Source of the DNA: Rugalucina vietnamica
Lineage: Eukaryota > Mollusca > Bivalvia > Lucinida > Lucinidae
Assembly: GCA_964017185.1 (NCBI GenBank)
Contig: OZ024879.1
Location: forward strand, 28,120,956-28,184,955
Length of the DNA: 64,000 bases
Reading direction: 5' to 3'
Position 1 is the first letter of the stretch, and every line of letters starts with the position of its first letter. Positions 42,958-53,499 of this stretch are shown piece by piece. Position numbers and translations under genes: made by a program. A model generated the notes under the pieces. The model worked only from the letters and a program-made list of their open reading frames with translations, made no database searches and had not been told where the DNA came from.

Positions 42958-44130
42958 ATCATATTAAAGTTTAAATAGAGGTTTTTGTTATACTTTTGAG
43001 GCAGCTAGTAAAATGATTCCATTTTCCTCTGGCCTACTGTGAAAAGGCATGTAATATAACTACATGTAATATGAGGCTAAGGTATTCTTATTTTACGAGT
43101 AACTCTGAGATAATGAGTTAAGGTGACACTTTTCTTTGATACGGATAGTTATTTTTAGTAAATAGGAGGTTATATGCTGTAAATCATTCAATACAGTGCA
43201 AAAACATTGGCTAAATTGTTGAATTCTCTGTGGTCACGAAAATTCATTGTCTGTGATTTGTGAAATCATCATTTGAAAACTCTGTGATTTGTGATTTTGT
43301 GTTTTAAATCTCTGATCTGTGACCAGACCCCCCTCCTGCCCTCCCCTCTGCTGAAGGTAATTAGGGTGTTATGCAATGCAAAATGTGTCTTTAAGATGGC
43401 TAGAGATGATGTAGAAAAACCAGCTAGCAAAGGAGTAGGTGATGCAGTGAATGAAATTGTGAGTTCTAGCACTTCTCTGTGTGTATCTTTTTCCAGTTGT
43501 TGGCGTCTGCCGAGACCGAAAGAAGAGCTATCAGCTGTCAATTATCCTTATTGGGATCATAATTTGCGAGCACAGTTTCTGAGCTGATTTCCTGCTTTAT
43601 GCCGTTGAAGGCAGATTCTTGCGCTGATCCCCTTGGCCGTGCAGTTTTCTTTGACAACAAATCACGTAATGGTTTGCTTTTCTCTGCAATATTGCGGGAA
43701 AATCTGGCTTATTGATTGACAATGCCTAAGAACCTTCTTGTGCCATGAATGTTTTGTAGTCCAGGTCCCTTGAACGGATTAGCATATTACATGTAACGTA
43801 AAATTGGCGATTTGAGTGGCGATAATCTTATCTGAAGATTATTATGTAACATATTAGAATTAGAATTTCCGTGCAGATTAACAGTAGATGCCGAAATAAA
43901 TTTAGAGTTATCACCCTAATAACAGTGGGTAATAAATTTTGAAAATTGTTAGTTGAATGAGGAATTCATACAGTATTCTGGGCTTCTCTGCACTAACACT
44001 TGTTCATAAAATATATGTAAAACTGGAAACACACATTGTGGGTTTGTAAGAAACCAGGCGATGATGAATAAGTGATCAAACGTCTTCTTTTACGAAAGCT
44101 GATGATCACAAAACAAACTGTGGTCATATT
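42958..44130. other. No firm gene; weak open frame
   Basis: An ATG near 43,393 opens MARDDVEKPASKGVGDAVNE and runs to 43,584. It contains a donor-like GTGAGT and an acceptor-like TTTTTCCAG only 38 bp apart. I cannot support it as a gene. The rest is non-coding. Confidence 0.4.
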
Positions 44131-44213
44131 TGTTTTTTAATCGAACAGCTGCTGTGTAGTTCGTGACGATACGACAACTTGATTCGGAACTGGATAAGAT
44201 TCGAACCCGTTTA
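44131..44213. repeat. Dispersed repeat, pair with 57,503-57,587
   Basis: AATCGAACAGCTGCTGTGTA and GATTCGGAACTGGATAAGAT with a B-box-like GATTCGAACCC; shared almost exactly with 57,503-57,587. Possibly a SINE scrap. Confidence 0.7.
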
Positions 44214-44279
44214 AAAAGCTGTACGGGAATTTTGGCAAATGGACTGATGATTTATGATACTGAAAATATTTTGACATAG

Positions 44280-44660
44280 GGGTTGGTCTTCCACCGTGCG
44301 GGACAATATACATGTACATTACCACAATATTCAAAAATGTTCTTCAATGAGCCTTTTGGCCAATCAAAGCCAAATTTTATAAGAAGAATCTATTAGAAGG
44401 GGGAACCGATTTGTATACCAGGTCACATGACCAAGATGGCCACCATGCCCATATATGTTAAAAATTCTTCAAATCTTCTCCGGAACCTATGAACCAATTT
44501 CAACAAATCTTGACATGTAGCATTGGGGCCTAGAGTACTACAATGTGTAAATACATTATGACATTGTGATGACCTTGACCTATTTTTCGGCAATGTCAAC
44601 GTAGGTCGCCCATGCATTTGAAAGGGGAAAATTGTTTAAGTTTCATTGGAAGGGAAAAAC
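44280..44660 (+). repeat. Single unit of the GACCTTGACC repeat
   Basis: GGTCACATGACCAAGATGGC, GATGACCTTGACC and CAACGTAGGTCGCCCATGCA in the same order as in the Helitron-like elements; terminal sequences missing. Confidence 0.75.
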
Positions 44661-44867
44661 TTGAAGGAAATGGATAATATTCAAAGATCGTACAACAAAA
44701 CTAGGGACTAGAATATGACAATGTGACTGTGTGACTTATTTTTTAACGACTTAGAAACTTTTCTGTCCAATAGAAATTGTAATTGCGTAAACTTTGAATT
44801 TCAGTGTGATGATATAACACTTTATTTAAAGTCTTACTTTACGCAGATGATACAGTTGTTTATAGGA

Positions 44868-45100
44868 TGGGACTCGAGCCAGGGTCCGTGCGTCCGTCCG
44901 TGCATCCGTCCGCCCACACTTTCAATCATTAATATCTCTGAGACTAGGTAGCCAATCGCAATCATATTTTACATGAAGCATCATTGGGATGGGGATTGCC
45001 TGTATAAGGTTTTGAAGCAGGTCCGATCAGAACTCTAGTTTCCATGGCAACAGATAGCTCCCATAGACTTACAATGGGAAAACATAAAACAATCTTCTCC
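44868..45100 (+). repeat. Lead-in fragment of tandem-repeat family
   Basis: Has the CCGTCCGTGCATCCGTCC lead-in, then AGAACTCTAGTTTCCATGGC and CATAGACTTACAATGGGAAA, as in the 7.4-8.9 kb block. Confidence 0.65.
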
Positions 45101-45158
45101 GAAACCAAAGGCCCCAGAGATTTTATACACTGGACTCATGTATTATCACTTATATTTC

Positions 45159-45372
45159 AGCATGGTATGTTTGGCGGGTGGTATAAGGAGGCCATTGTTG
45201 TTTCTTGCTTCAGCAAGAAACGTTATAAGGAGGCACGTCAGATTATGCTGGAGCTGGAGGCCACCCGTCAAAAGGTCAATGGCTTACTTTTTGGACAATG
45301 TTGTGGGCTCAAAGACGAGACGGCACTGTATCAACTGCTCAGAAGGATGGCTCAGGGCGAGATGTCCAAAGA
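45159..45372 (+). CDS. Candidate exon, unknown protein
   Basis: After an acceptor-like TTATATTTCAG the frame reads MFGGWYKEAIVVSCFSKKRY and continues with a charged helix (KEARQIMLELEATRQKVNGL) and YQLLRRMAQGEMSKEDF. Composition is protein-like. The frame then runs into a SINE, so its last residues are not original. I do not recognise it. Confidence 0.3.
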
Positions 45373-45565
45373 AGATTTTAGTGGTGGAGCATCGAAGTTC
45401 TAGGTTCTATCCCCTCTTGGGCCGCCATGTTTTGTCTTTGGGCAAGACACATTAACTACCCAAGCGTACTTCATAATGTCCAGGAATCGGAGGCGCCGCC
45501 TGAACACAAGTGAAAAAACTGTTGACAGTGACGTTAAACCTGAATACAAACAAACAGGCAGGCTA
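45373..45565 (+). mobile_element. tRNA-derived SINE, diverged
   Basis: TTTAGTGGTGGAGCATCGAA (A-box-like) and GGTTCTATCCCC (B-box-like), then GTCTTTGGGCAAGACACATT, a block frequent in animal SINEs, and the tail AGTGACGTTAAACCTGAATA before AAAC units. Confidence 0.6.
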
Positions 45566-45955
45566 TGGCCTGACATGTTTCTACATGTACGTAATGTTTA
45601 TGTGCCGGGGCCTTACACCACTGTTTATTTACCACTGCATTTATACTTCCTGACGTTAAGAATGTTCACCGTCTGAAGTATTGTTGACAATATAAAATAA
45701 CAAAGATGAACATGTTTCAGTATCTTTATTCGCTTTGGTTATCATTTGTTGTTGACGATCAAACTTTATTTTCTCCTAGCTGATAAAAGTTCAAAGAAGA
45801 TGACAAAAAGACGAGACACAGAGAAAAAAGCAACAGTAATACAAGACACTCAAGCAGGCAGTATTAATAAAATGCATTTTCTTTCTATTGTCTTGCAAGA
45901 AGTGAAACCTTAATAAATTGTGAAAGCTGTACAGAATATGTAAAGTCGGTATATT

Positions 45956-46184
45956 TGAGCCTTGACGCGAGAAAACCGGCCTTCGGGATTTCCGACCAGG
46001 TCCTACACCACGAATCGCCCTATACACCCACAGAAGAAAGCTAGAATCTGGAAAAAGAGTGAATAAGTAGAGGAGGAATTGTACTATCCATGGAGCGACA
46101 CCAAAGGCGCTAATCAGCTGTGCAGCTGACCTGCGCCTATGTTTTCGCATAGGCAAATATCCGGTTTTCTCATGAATCGGCTCA
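45956..46184. mobile_element. MITE family 1, complete copy
   Basis: Begins TGAGCCTTGACGCGAGAAAA and ends GGTTTTCTCATGAATCGGCT then CA; 229 bp, with TTTCCGACCAGGTCCTACAC, AGAAAGCTAGAATCT and the inner GCTAATCAGCTGTGCAGCTG. Flanks TATATT and ATTTTA. Confidence 0.85.
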
Positions 46185-46551
46185 ATTTTATTATTGACTG
46201 TTTTGCTTTTTAGTGTTGAACATGCACGCGGGAAAACAAAAAGGTATATAATATATAAATGTAAACAACAATATTACTTACAAACACTAGTGTGAACACG
46301 AAAACAAACAAATTATATGCATCAGAATGGTTCTGTAAAAAGCCATGATTGTGAAAGTTACTCATTTTTGGTGGCACAGTATGTACGTGTATATTACGTT
46401 ATTAATATTCTTTCACAAGGCGTTGTGCGAAAATGTGGTTTCTAATGCATGGTTAAGGAATGTACTAATTATTTTCTATGTACTTTGGTTCTATTTGATT
46501 TTTTCATCAAACTGCCAATCATATTTAAACAGTTTTCTTTTTTTATTTCAG

Positions 46552-47575
46552 CTGACAGATACACGGTTACGAATGCAATTGAAAAGCCAACATCAATTTT
46601 AAATGATGCTTTGACGGCGATGACACAATTGCCGATTACAAACATACACCAAGCTCTCGCTAATGACATTCAACAGTTTCAAGCAAAGATGAGCTCGGTG
46701 AGCGAAGATGATACACTTTCAGAAATCTGCAAGGACATAGTTGGAACAGTTTGGAAAGTTGTTTCTGTCGGCAACGACAGCAAATCGCAATCTTCAAAGT
46801 TTGACAAAATGTGTTCAGCCTTTCATTCTATTTCCATATCTGGTCTACTCAGGAAAAGGTGAAATTGCTTTCACAACGCATTGAAGTACGTTTATTTTCA
46901 GGCAGTTTCTTTGTTCAATAATTCATCACAGAGATTTACCGTTGTTTGATAGGAAAGAAGTCAGATCTATTAGTCACCCAACAGAGCGTTACAGCTATCA
47001 AGCCAGTTGAACGTTTAGGAGAAACCGAGGAGCAAGCCGTGCGTTATGTTGCCGGATATGTTTGCTTTAGATAACAACAGACATTCAAGAGACAGAACAC
47101 TGTCGTTGGGGCATCTTGTTCAAAATTAATAGCTTCCTGGTATATAATTCCTGATGATTCTTGTAAAACGTTCCTGAGCTTCACCAGAAAATGGATGGAA
47201 AAGGTTAATCGTGGTGGTTTGTTTCAAATAACAGACGATGTGCATATTTTATTTCGCAGAATGGAACTAGTTGTGAAGCCTTGTCAATCGTCAATCAACT
47301 ACTTGAAAGACGTTGATAACATTGAACGATGCCTTGTGGAGAAGGTCTTGAAAAATGTGCTTGTTCAGCACAGCTTCTCAAAACTCTTGGAAAGCGTAGA
47401 TAATGACAGTATTAAAGCCATGATAACATCGAAACTCATTCATTCGTGGATTACCATACGAGTCAATGGCTTTGTGAAGTCCTACATGTTCATCAGAAAA
47501 ACTGAAAATGGAAAACTTTCCAAGAGAGCTGAAAAGAGTCTACGTCTTGAGTTATCTAAAGCAAAGGACTTTTGA
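46552..47575 (+). pseudogene. TE-borne protein C-terminus, family unknown
   Basis: An acceptor (TTTTATTTCAG) precedes ADRYTVTNAIEKPTSILNDA, open to 46,858 where a donor-like AAAG/GTGAAA lies. The next segment, in frame from about 46,958 to the stop at 47,573, reads EEQAVRYVAGYVCFR, a single TAA at about 47,073, then FLSFTRKWMEKVNRGGLFQI, KLIHSWITIRVNGFVKSYMF and KLSKRAEKSLRLEL. The VRYVAGYV block also resembles VRYIAGACI in the minus-strand gene at 62.9 kb. I have seen WMEKVNRGGLF-type proteins as repeated genes in mollusc genomes but cannot name the superfamily. One nonsense codon makes it a recent pseudogene, unless that codon lies in an intron. Confidence 0.5.
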
Positions 47576-47632
47576 TTGAGCACTGATTACACATGTACCA
47601 ACCAGTTCCGTAATCACAAACATTTGTAGCAG

Positions 47633-47880
47633 TCATTTCTTTTCACGCTTTGGCATAGGCCTAGCACATATATTATGCACAGTTTGATTGTTGACAGTAC
47701 AATTCCCACGAACCGAAGCGAGGATAGTGGGCGACCCCGCGACCTGAAGTCGCAGCATATTTTGCTGAAATTCTGGTACTGTCGGGTTGTCATTCCTTCC
47801 ACAAAGCCCACGCTGTTTTGAGAAATACACCACTAGTGGATCTTGTGAGAATTTCTCACTCAGTAAGAAGGTGCCGGTTT
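47633..47880 (-). CDS. P-element/THAP9-like transposase, C-terminal exon
   Basis: The minus strand reads LSEKFSQDPLVVYFSKQRGL then CGRNDNPTVPEFQQNMLRLQ and VRGNC, ending at a stop at 47,633. SQDPLE.YF..QR..GG.NDNPTV..F is the C-terminal hallmark of P-element and THAP9 transposases. Upstream within the same frame the sequence turns into a short tandem repeat (CATGGAAAACTACTATTACA-type), so the exon start is uncertain. It belongs with the exons at 50,641-51,752; one or more exons between 48 and 50.6 kb are missing. Confidence 0.65.
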
Positions 47881-48119
47881 CTTGCAATAGTAGTTTTCCA
47901 TGTAATAGTAGTTTTCCATGTTTCTTGCAATAGAGTTTCATGTTGCATGGCTTTGTGACCACCCGAATATAATGGCTGTTCACTTAGCCCTCTGCATTTA
48001 TCTGTTCTGTCCAAGCTAGCACTGTGACCACCTAATACCTTCAATAGCTGCTCACTCTGCTTTCCGTTATTCATGTTAAATGTTGGTATCTATGTTTAGT
48101 ATTTTCTTAATATGATTTC

Positions 48120-48529
48120 TTATTTCTTGTTTATCACTGAACCACTACAGAAGCTGAGGGCGAGGTTAGGTACCTGTAAAACCGGTTTAAGCCCGCCAGT
48201 AACTTTGTGTTACTGATCGTTCCAAGTCGATACTTCTGTAGTGGTTCTTTTTGTTTTATGTCTTGGTGTTTAAAATTTTTTGTGCTGTTGGCGCCTTATG
48301 TATGTTTTCATATTTTTAGTTAAGTTAAGGTAACTGAGTGGCCACCTATTGGGAAAATAGCTGCTCATTCGGCTTACGATATGTTTCATGGTATAAGTAC
48401 CTGATTGTTAGTTTGGTTTTTTCCCACCTCGGTTTTTGGAGTGGGAATCTTTTTCTGATTGCGCCTTTTCCTGATCTTTGCCTACTTGTACCTTTTTCCA
48501 AGTGCCACAAACGATTTGACGGAAAAGTG

Positions 48530-48572
<43 letters not shown>
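48120..48572 (+). mobile_element. Retroposon 3' end with A43 tail
   Basis: A non-coding stretch ending in 43 uninterrupted A residues (48,530-48,572). It contains an inverted pair GAACCACTACAGAAG and CTTCTGTAGTGGTTC around GTTACTGATCGTTCC. It is probably the 3' UTR of a 5'-truncated LINE; the 5' limit and family are unknown. The tail length suggests a young copy. Confidence 0.5.
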
Positions 48573-48573
<1 letters not shown>

Positions 48574-48784
48574 GAAATAAATTTCAGATATATATTCTGA
48601 CTCGTAATGGATTACCTAAATTACTGTTGGAGATTATTGTAAAGTATCAAATGTGTCGTGGAGTAGACACACTGTCTTTAGAGGAGATAACAACAATGTA
48701 GGTCAGGCCGTGCCTCAAAAACCTAAGTTCTAAGTTTGCTTGCTCGTTTATGATTGCTCAGTTCCTAGTATCACAAAAACATGT

Positions 48785-49035
48785 CCGTGTAATGCATACC
48801 ACCTTAAACCCCACTTTTTAATAGCAAAACTGGAGTATGCAAGGGGTATACATATTTTTGCTCCAAAACATAGATCGTGGGTACTCGTTAGAACCGCCTC
48901 GCCGAGTTCTAACGGCTCTAACGTGTACCCACATTTTATGTTTTGAGCAAAAATAAGAAAAATATAAAAAAAAAATTCAGCTGAAAATTTACAATTTTTA
49001 AAGCTCAAAAAATCTCTATTTATTACTTGGGCAAG
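48785..49035. mobile_element. Foldback repeat family 2 copy
   Basis: TTAAACCCCACTTTTTAATA, GTGGGTACTCGTTAGAACCG and CTCTAACGTGTACCCACATT fold on themselves; it ends with TACTTGGGCAAGTTTTC, the inverse of the start of the 20,960 copy. Confidence 0.75.
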
Positions 49036-49368
49036 TTTTCTTAAGGGTTACTGTTTACTTTATGCAATGGTTCGAATAAAAGATTATTCATTTTATACAT
49101 CTATGTACCTTCCAATGTCTCCCTACTCAAACACATGCGTCTCTTCATGTCTTTAGATGTGTTGGGTCTTTCTGGCACTGTGATTCCTATTCGTCAAGCC
49201 AGACCAAGAAGTCATCTGTTAACCACTGAAATAAAATATAATTATGTGGTCTAGTTTTGTACTCAGGTCGGTATCATGTACAATGTATACTGAAGCGGAC
49301 AGGAACTCAAATCCTTAGCGTGACCATTTAGCCTCTTACCTTATTATTGCTGACACCTATGCTATATG
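49036..49368. other. No gene seen
   Basis: Presumed intron of the P-like transposase; no exon recognised. Confidence 0.45.
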
Positions 49369-49629
49369 TCACAGGGTCGATCTATTTATATTGCGGTACC
49401 TCGTTATACTTTTATTCCCAATTTGTTCTGGTTTAGTGATCGAGCATTCCTATGTCTATTTTCGGTTTGGATCTATTTTTACTGGAGGTGTGTCCTTTTT
49501 ATCCAATAGAATGTGTGATTTCGTGAATAAATGCAGTTTGATTGGACTAACTCTTAATAAAATCACCTTGAACAAATTGGGAATAAAAGTATAACGAGGT
49601 ACTGCAATATAAATAGATCGACCCTGTGA
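49369..49629. mobile_element. MITE family 3, complete copy
   Basis: 261 bp with inverted ends of about 60 bp: TCACAGGGTCGATCTATTTA at the left, the inverse ending CGACCCTGTGA at the right. Inside: GATCGAGCATTCCTATGTCT and GATTGGACTAACTCTTAATA. A second, inverted copy lies 663 bp away. Confidence 0.9.
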
Positions 49630-50291
49630 CCCACGTCGGGCTCCATTTGTCAAGGGTGTTGAAATTAATATGGATACCGTGACTCTTTCCTTTTTAACAT
49701 TATTATCAAAAAGGGCGTCCTAAAATTAAAACAACAGAATAGACATTCAAGACAACAAATGGACGCAAACAAAACAAATACGACACAGACTAACACGATA
49801 GTATTTCACTTGAAATGAAATAAATATGCATATTAAATAATATGCAGCTAGTATGTGTCAAATACTAGTTGAAGCAGTGTTATGTTGGTTTCCGACCAAA
49901 TGATCTAAGAACATAATTTGCCCCAAAATAAAATATAAAACAACATACATCACAGTCAGTGGACACTCTACATTTAAGTAAAACCTTGAACTTAGTCCGT
50001 ATCATTGTTAATCTTGCTGGAATGTTACCAGCCATATATCCAAGAAGTCTGTTTATATTTTGCAACATGTACATTTATTTGCCCGAGTTCGTAAAGTATT
50101 AAAATCTAGCATTTGATGACCAAATCAACACAAACTACAGGCCACAGAAACGTAAAACATACCTGGACACATTTTGAAGAAGACCTTAATTATCCTTGAA
50201 GGATAAAATGGTCAATCGACCGAAATTATTTAAGTTTTAAAATGTTAACTATGGCGTTGACAAAGAGATTCTCAAATTGTGAAAATTTTTG

Positions 50292-50504
50292 AGTTCAAGG
50301 TGATTTTATTAAGAGTTAGTCCAATCAAACTGCATTCATTTACGAAATCACACATTCTATTGGATAAAAAGGACACACCTCCAGGCTCCAGTAAAAATAG
50401 ATCCAAACCGAAAATAGACATAGGAATGCTCGATCACTAAACCGGAACAAATTGGGAATAAAAGTATAACGAGGTACCGCAATATAAATAGATCGACCCT
50501 GTGA
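50292..50504. mobile_element. MITE family 3, inverted, one end missing
   Basis: Reverse complement of the 49,369 copy with few differences. It keeps the TCACAGGG end (50,504) but stops exactly where the other inverted repeat should begin. The two copies face each other and could pair over about 210 bp. Confidence 0.85.
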
Positions 50505-50640
50505 CATATATATTGTCAAACTGAAACTGTCGATATGAAAACAAAATATTGAAATACATGTTCTTTCATATAATATTTGCTCGAAACTTAATTTAACCAT
50601 CCTGTTAGCACAGCGAATATATCTGATGCATGTACCCACC

Positions 50641-50828
50641 TTAAAGCGCCAGTCACCCTCCTGTCGGTACGGCTCTCGTGCTGGCTTTCTGACGCGGACA
50701 GCAGATTTCTGGTTTGACACATTCAAACAGTCAAAAAACGTGTCCATTTTTCTGATGAATATCTCATTGGACTTTGTGACATGACACCCAACCAGTTCAA
50801 ATGCGTTGGCAACACTACTGCCCAGAAC
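50641..50828 (-). CDS. P-element/THAP9-like transposase exon
   Basis: 188 nt between acceptor TTATTATTTCAG and donor AAG/GTGGGT. It reads VLGSSVANAFELVGCHVTKS then NEIFIRKMDTFFDCLNVSNQ and ends EPYRQEGDWRFK. It follows directly, in phase 0, on the LATQ end of the exon at 51,093. The SV..A.E.......F....M..FFDCLN pattern is the GTP-binding/insertion region of P-like transposases. Intact. Confidence 0.75.
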
Positions 50829-51092
50829 CTGAAATAATAAGCATACAACAAAGATGACATTATAAGTTCTATGGTCGTATTCGACATGCATGCAGGTTAA
50901 ATTTACTTTAAGTACATGGTCTCAAAACTGTTTGCACAATTGTTTGTAAATAAATCGGCAAAATTAATGCACAACGATCTGCACCTAGCGCAGTCGAGAA
51001 ATCTATACTATACATTGTTAAAACGGTCCAGACGTTGTTCTGTATTTTCATGTAGATATTTGTGGACGTCTTAAGCTGTAGATGTAAATTAC

Positions 51093-51242
51093 CTGGGTAG
51101 CAAGCTTTACATTCATCCTGAGAGATGGGGTCAGGTACAGGTGTTCATGGGTTAGTCTGGGTGAAAGTCGCAATCCACCAACGCCCACATCGTCTTCAAC
51201 AAGTCGCACCAGATGCGTCCAGCTTATATCTTGGCCATTATA
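51093..51242 (-). CDS. P-element/THAP9-like transposase exon
   Basis: Exactly 150 nt, 50 residues, between CTCTTTTTTTCAG and CAG/GTAATT. It reads YNGQDISWTHLVRLVEDDVG, then RLSPRLTHEHLYLTPSLRMN and VKLATQ. The I.W..L..L......GLRL..KLT..HL......M.VKLA.Q sequence is diagnostic of P-element transposases. Both borders are phase 0. Confidence 0.8.
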
Positions 51243-51555
51243 CTGAAAAAAAGAGAAAGATTTGTTGTTTTGAGTTTAACTGATAGTTGGTTTAACTGAT
51301 AGTTGGTTGAAATACTCTACTATGGATTACTAAAAAACATCCAAATCCAGAATTTTTTCCCGATCCAGTTATGTATATGTATTACAAAATATTTATGACA
51401 TGTAACTACTATGTCGCATGTGCGGTTAAAGCTTATTAACACATTTAACTTGATTCTGTAAAACGCGTATAAAGTGTTATATGCTATTTTACATAGTGAA
51501 TGCGTTCAATTTTAAGTCAAGCATTTGACGATATAGATTTCTGTTTTCAACTTAC

Positions 51556-51752
51556 GTGCAGGTGTCTTGTATTTCCATTCCATCCAGAATTTTCCCAGTT
51601 GTTTCGAGTCGTTTTCATGAAATGAGGGGCATCAGAGATTAGAAACAGACGTCTGTTGTCGGTTGTGAATCTGTTCACAGTGAAATACTCATTGTCTTGA
51701 GCTATGTGTCTGTAGAATTTCCGGTTAGGGGATGCACCGTCAGATACAACCC
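51556..51752 (-). CDS. P-element/THAP9-like transposase catalytic exon
   Basis: Ends at a strong donor (CAC/GTAAGT). It reads VVSDGASPNRKFYRHIAQDN, FTTDNRRLFLISDAPHFMKT and TRNNWENSGWN. SDGASPNRKF and SDAPHFMKTTRNN carry conserved acidic residues of the RNase H-like core. Its upstream border is unclear: the sequence before VVSDG is a MITE-like insertion (51,753-52,026), so the exon is either interrupted or its acceptor lost. An uninterrupted frame across the insertion is coincidental. Confidence 0.75.
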
Positions 51753-52026
51753 AGATAGCAAATATCATTGGGCCAACATTGCATACTGATTGGGTAATTG
51801 GCGTTTGGTTGCGGTTGGGCCAATGTTGGTGTAGTATTTCATTCACATGCAACATTTGCCGACGTTGGCCCAACTTTGGCAAACGATCTGTTACTGTAAC
51901 GGGTCACGAAAGTGATTTTCTTTCACAGAAAAAACAGTGGTCCAATATTTGTTAGCCATTGTAACAAACGATGTACTTATACCCAGCAGGCACACAACAT
52001 TCGTTGATGTTGTGTGCCTGCTGGGA
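51753..52026. mobile_element. MITE-like insertion beside P-like exon
   Basis: CCCAGATAGCA at the left and TGCCTGCTGGG at the right are weakly inverse. Inside, TTGGGCCAAC/GTTGGCCCAA repeats occur four times. The right end is a perfect 19-bp-stem hairpin, CCCAGCAGGCACACAACAT, loop TCGTTG (51,982-52,025). CCCAGCAGGCA ends are common in bivalve repeats. Confidence 0.6.
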
Positions 52027-52370
52027 TAGAATAGGATTTTTTTTCTATATACAGTGTAGTTTAGTAGTTTAGATGACATTAATGCATAATAGTTTAAGTT
52101 TGAATTGACATCTATTTAAGGAAAGTGTTAACTGTAGTGACCATGTATGACAAGGATCATACAAAGAAGCCTGAGAAAATAAATAAAAACTTGTCGTGTA
52201 CACTTTCCGTTGGCCGATGGTTGGCATATCATTGGCCGATTAGTAGACTAGTACAAGTAACACTGAAACTATTATAGTGTAGTAACTAAAACTTACTGTA
52301 CGGAATGATGTACGGTTTGTGTGACTTTACACAAATGTGTATCGAATATATATCTGTCTTAGGTTATGAC

Positions 52371-52450
52371 GACAAAGAAAACAATCTCCCTAGTGTAATG
52401 GTTTGTACACTCTCTTCACAAACCACAGGTTGTGGGTTCAAACCCAATGT
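52371..52450 (+). mobile_element. tRNA-like SINE scrap
   Basis: CTAGTGTAATGGTTTG (A-box-like) and GGTTGTGGGTTCAAACCC (B box) at tRNA spacing; the stems do not close. Confidence 0.4.
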
Positions 52451-52789
52451 CAGACGAATATATTTTTCTTTTTTTTGTTATTCATTCACGTTATTCATTC
52501 TCTTTTCTAAATGGAATTTAGTCGGAAAATGAAATAAAAACTCACACCTTATAATTAAAATTAAAACCAAAGAAAGACTACTCTGTTAGTAACGAGTGTA
52601 CCCTTATCGCACAAAAAAAGAGGTGCTGATTCAAGCAGAACATCATATTCTGAGTCATAAAATACAAAATATAGGTTTTCAGTACTTATCCCTATTCCTG
52701 GAACAAGACATGTTTTCATTTTTTCTTTGTTATATTTTTGCTGGTAAAAAGAAAAGACAATCGTCTGAGCTTTTATCTGATTGTCTGGT

Positions 52790-52928
52790 CTAAAACTCGG
52801 CCTCGCTTTTATTTCCACTGACGATACACTGTCAACGTCATCGTCTTCACCATGATCAGTCATAACAGTAACTGGAACACTGTCCTCCATGATGATATCA
52901 GCATTACCCATCCAGGCCTTAGTACAAC
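52790..52928 (-). CDS. Candidate upstream exon of P-like gene
   Basis: An acceptor (ATTCTATCTGTAG) precedes CTKAWMGNADIIMEDSVPVT and an acidic DHGEDDDVDSVSSVEIKAR. It is in the right place and strand for an N-terminal linker of the transposase but has no diagnostic motif and no clear donor. The THAP zinc finger expected further upstream was not found. Confidence 0.3.
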
Positions 52929-52983
52929 CTACAGATAGAATAAACATATAAACAAATCAATCAATACTATTCTATTGGTAATA

Positions 52984-53212
52984 CCAGAGGACCATTGGTC
53001 CTGAGAACGCTCACCTGAGACTTGGCCTTTGAAAAAACACTGACCAAAAATGACCCTAACCTTGTATACCACCTGTTGACCTTGCCCTAAAATAAGTCAA
53101 GGTCATCACAGGGTCATGATTTATATATACATTGTAGAACTTGAGTCCCTAATGCTACATGCCAAGTTTCAAGATCCTATGTCTTATAGTTCTGGAGGAG
53201 AAGATTTTTAAA
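52984..53212 (-). mobile_element. Helitron-like element, 3' end only
   Basis: On the minus strand the sequence ends CTCAGGTGAGCG, palindrome AGGACCAATGGTCCT, CTGG at 52,984; upstream come GACCTTGACTTATTTT and a CTCCAGAAC-like block. It is 5' truncated. Confidence 0.7.
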
Positions 53213-53499
53213 AATTTTTAATATTTAATATTTGGTTTTATTGTTATTGCTTTACCCTTGAGAATAAAATTACTGTACTGCAATTGCACAGAGCCACTGC
53301 GAGTGGTTTGTTAGTGGTCCATTTAATGGACCATCAATGGAATACTGTAATGGACCACAAAACAGTGGTTTATTAAGTTGATGCTTTACGTCCCAGTCAA
53401 CAGCCAAGGTCATGTCGGGACGCTGCCTCCACTTTATGGGACTCTTACCCAAAATGAGGATGCCATGACATCCAACAAGTGCTTCAAAATATAACCATC

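Noticed and set aside
43393..43584. Small two-exon gene with a 38-bp intron
   Set aside because: The intron would be shorter than normal animal introns and the frame is open without splicing; no family match.
47614..48074. Whole 47.6-48.1 kb minus-strand frame as transposase exon
   Set aside because: Only the part below about 47,880 carries P-element motifs; the rest is a short tandem repeat with shifting frames.
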